DNA of 22,679 bases from JAGVVZ01 sp964372465 (GTDB taxonomy: Archaea > Aenigmatarchaeota > Aenigmatarchaeia > CG10238-14). The DNA lies in contig CAYJRA010000013.1 of NCBI GenBank assembly GCA_964372465.1, positions 1-22,679 of the forward strand, written 5' to 3'. The position numbers were made by a program, and so were the translations under genes. The notes under the pieces were generated by a model, which was not told the DNA's origin, searched no databases, and worked only from the letters and a program-made list of their open reading frames with translations. Below, in pieces: positions 21,575 to 22,679 of the stretch (its first letter is position 1; the number at the start of each line of letters is the position of its first letter).

Positions 21575-21808
21575 ATGACAGATTTATATCGATGGTTGGA
21601 CGCAGGTAATGTTATTATTTTTGGTTTAAACGGCACCTGCTATTTTGCATATAAAACTTATGAAAATTTTACTAAAATTTTAGCTACTGGTGATATGGGG
21701 TATTCATTAGATATATTTGGTGGGCTAATTCTCACTACAATAATGGCTGCTGTCGCAATCGGTTTTAATAAAATTATAAAATCATCGGGAAGAGAGAGTT
21801 ACTATTAA
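21575..21808 (+). CDS. small two-span membrane protein
   Basis: The product has 77 residues. Two moderately hydrophobic segments (about 11-24 and 48-66; GGLILTTIMAAVAIGF is the clearer one) flank a polar loop YKTYENFTKILATGDMGYS. The tail is NKIIKSSGRESYY. A longer reading begins at GTG 21512, but TATTTAAATTTT (21543-21554) is centred about 28 bases before ATG 21575, which fits a leaderless start there. No family is recognised. Confidence 0.55.
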   Translation: MTDLYRWLDAGNVIIFGLNGTCYFAYKTYENFTKILATGDMGYSLDIFGGLILTTIMAAVAIGFNKIIKSSGRESYY

Positions 21809-21843
21809 TTAAATTTTGTATTCATAAAAATAATGAGAATACC

Positions 21844-22539
21844 ATGTTAAACCAAGCAAAACAAGATTTACAAAAATTAAAGAATAAGGAAAAGGCTAAA
21901 ATACTGTCTAGATTTTTTAAAACTGGGAAAGGAGAATATGGAGAAGGTGATGTATTTTTTGGAATAACTGTCCCAGACCAGCGTAAAGTAGCAAAAAAAT
22001 ACTCAAACTTAAATTTAGAAGAGGTACAAGATTTATTTTCTAGCAAGATACATGAGCATAGACTAGTTGCCCTGCTTATACTAATTAAAAAATATAAATC
22101 ATCAGATGCTAAGGTAAGGAAGGGATTTTTTGATTTTTATTTGAAAAACACAAAGAACATAAATAACTGGGACCTGGTGGATTTATCTGCGTCTCATATT
22201 GTGGGTAATTATCTGTTAGATAAAAATAAATCCATTTTATACAAATTAGCAAAATCAAATGACTTGTGGGAAAGAAGAATATCCATAATATCAACATTTG
22301 AATTCATAAGAAACAACAGATTTGAAGAAACTCTTAAGATTTCCGAATTGCTTCTCAATGACAGGCATGATTTAATACACAAAGCTGTTGGTTGGATGTT
22401 AAGAGAAGTTGGAAAAAGAGATCAAGAAATAGAAGAACAATTTTTGAAAAAACATTATAGAAACATGCCAAGAACTATGCTTAGATACGCTATTGAAAGA
22501 TTTGATAAAGATAAGAGAAAATTTTATTTAGTTAAATAA
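21844..22539 (+). CDS. AlkD-like HEAT-repeat DNA alkylation repair glycosylase
   Basis: The product has 231 residues, all helical with HEAT-like repeats. Family landmarks are FFGITVPDQRKVAKKY (38-53), NNWDLVDLSASHIVG (107-121), DLWERRISIISTF (140-152), DLIHKAVGWMLREVGKRD (176-193) and MPRTMLRYAIERF (208-220). W109, D113, an Arg at 144 or 145 and W184 correspond to the Trp/Asp/Arg/Trp set of bacterial AlkD that recognises N3- and N7-alkylpurines and excises them without base flipping. The likely role is removal of bulky cationic alkyl adducts. Confidence 0.9.
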   Translation: MLNQAKQDLQKLKNKEKAKILSRFFKTGKGEYGEGDVFFGITVPDQRKVAKKYSNLNLEEVQDLFSSKIHEHRLVALLILIKKYKSSDAKVRKGFFDFYLKNTKNINNWDLVDLSASHIVGNYLLDKNKSILYKLAKSNDLWERRISIISTFEFIRNNRFEETLKISELLLNDRHDLIHKAVGWMLREVGKRDQEIEEQFLKKHYRNMPRTMLRYAIERFDKDKRKFYLVK

Positions 22540-22596
22540 ATCGCGAATAACTGTATTCCTATATATACCTAGATGTCATACAAAATAAAAAACTAG

Positions 22597-22679
22597 CTAT
22601 ATCTTCATCTCTCTTAATTTTTTAACTCTTTCTCCTGTACCTGGATGTGTAGAAAATAATGTGAATATCAAATCCCCTT
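22597..22679 (-). CDS. htpX: C-terminal tail of an HtpX-like M48 metalloprotease (partial)
   Basis: The gene runs off the right edge. The 26 visible residues include DLIFTLFSTHPGTGERVKKL and end EMKI before TAG at 22597-22599. LFSTHPxTxERVxxLREM is the characteristic end of HtpX and Ste24-like M48 peptidases. The HExxH site and the membrane spans lie outside the window. Confidence 0.75.
   Translation of the reverse strand, partial: GDLIFTLFSTHPGTGERVKKLREMKI

Noticed and set aside
1..22679. CRISPR arrays, insertion sequences, integrases or phage genes.
   Set aside because: No regularly spaced direct repeats, transposase motifs or terminal inverted repeats with target duplications were seen. 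tRNA 3' ends show no repeated attachment-like copies within the window.

Overview
This is an AT-rich stretch of an archaeal chromosome. The archaeal assignment rests on several things seen in the sequence: an archaeal/eukaryotic-type LeuRS, ribosomal proteins eS8 and eL37, an Lsm/Sm protein, a GTP-dependent dephospho-CoA kinase of the archaeal DUF359 type, an archaeal methylthiotransferase with a TRAM domain, an archaeal CMP-kinase-like P-loop protein, TATA-type promoters with many apparently leaderless starts, and tRNA genes interrupted by introns with bulge-helix elements at the splice points. The compact layout and the many divergent or reduced proteins would suit a small-genome (for example DPANN-like) archaeon, but the lineage cannot be fixed from this window.

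Layout. Positions 1-4.2 kb hold a possible gene tail, a small zinc-ribbon protein, a strong hairpin, a SufT/MIP18 protein, a 27-residue acidic microprotein, a methylthiotransferase, a bPH2 membrane protein, an MscS-related TM-helix protein and an orphan. Positions 4.2-6.1 kb hold a TRP14-like thioredoxin, tRNA-Ser(GGA) with two tiny introns, a membrane protein, and a ubiquitin-like sulfur carrier coupled to a CMP-kinase-like enzyme. Positions 6.1-9.5 kb are a probable minus-strand operon: a ThiI-like protein with a degraded PP-loop, a zinc-ribbon protein, and two linked PEP-synthase-like proteins that split the ATP-grasp and phospho-His functions and lack the PEP/pyruvate barrel. Positions 9.5-14.4 kb hold a DUF1461 membrane protein, a SIMPL-domain protein, two orphans and leuS. 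Positions 14.4-18.7 kb hold tRNA-Arg(UCU) with two tiny introns, an OGG-type glycosylase, a small membrane protein, a TatD nuclease, a two-TM channel-like protein, an MFS transporter, eS8 and a small HExxH protein. Positions 18.9-22.7 kb hold Lsm, eL37, dephospho-CoA kinase overlapping tRNA-Lys(UUU), a membrane-anchored Nudix protein, an EndoIII-like glycosylase, tRNA-Lys(CUU), a small membrane protein, an AlkD-like glycosylase and the C-terminal tail of an HtpX-like protease.

Themes. tRNA maturation and translation: four tRNAs, LeuRS, methylthiotransferase, ThiI-like protein, eS8, eL37 and Lsm. DNA base repair: OGG, EndoIII-like and AlkD-like glycosylases, TatD and Nudix. Sulfur and Fe-S handling: SufT, the ubiquitin-like carrier, the thioredoxin-like protein and the methylthiotransferase. 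The most unusual items are the four very short tRNA introns (20, 10, 14 and 11 nt, one of them in a D-loop), the split PEP-synthase-like pair, the acidic microprotein and the hairpin with C/D-box-like sequences. No CRISPR array, insertion sequence or integrase was seen, and no gene-free stretch exceeds 300 bases.
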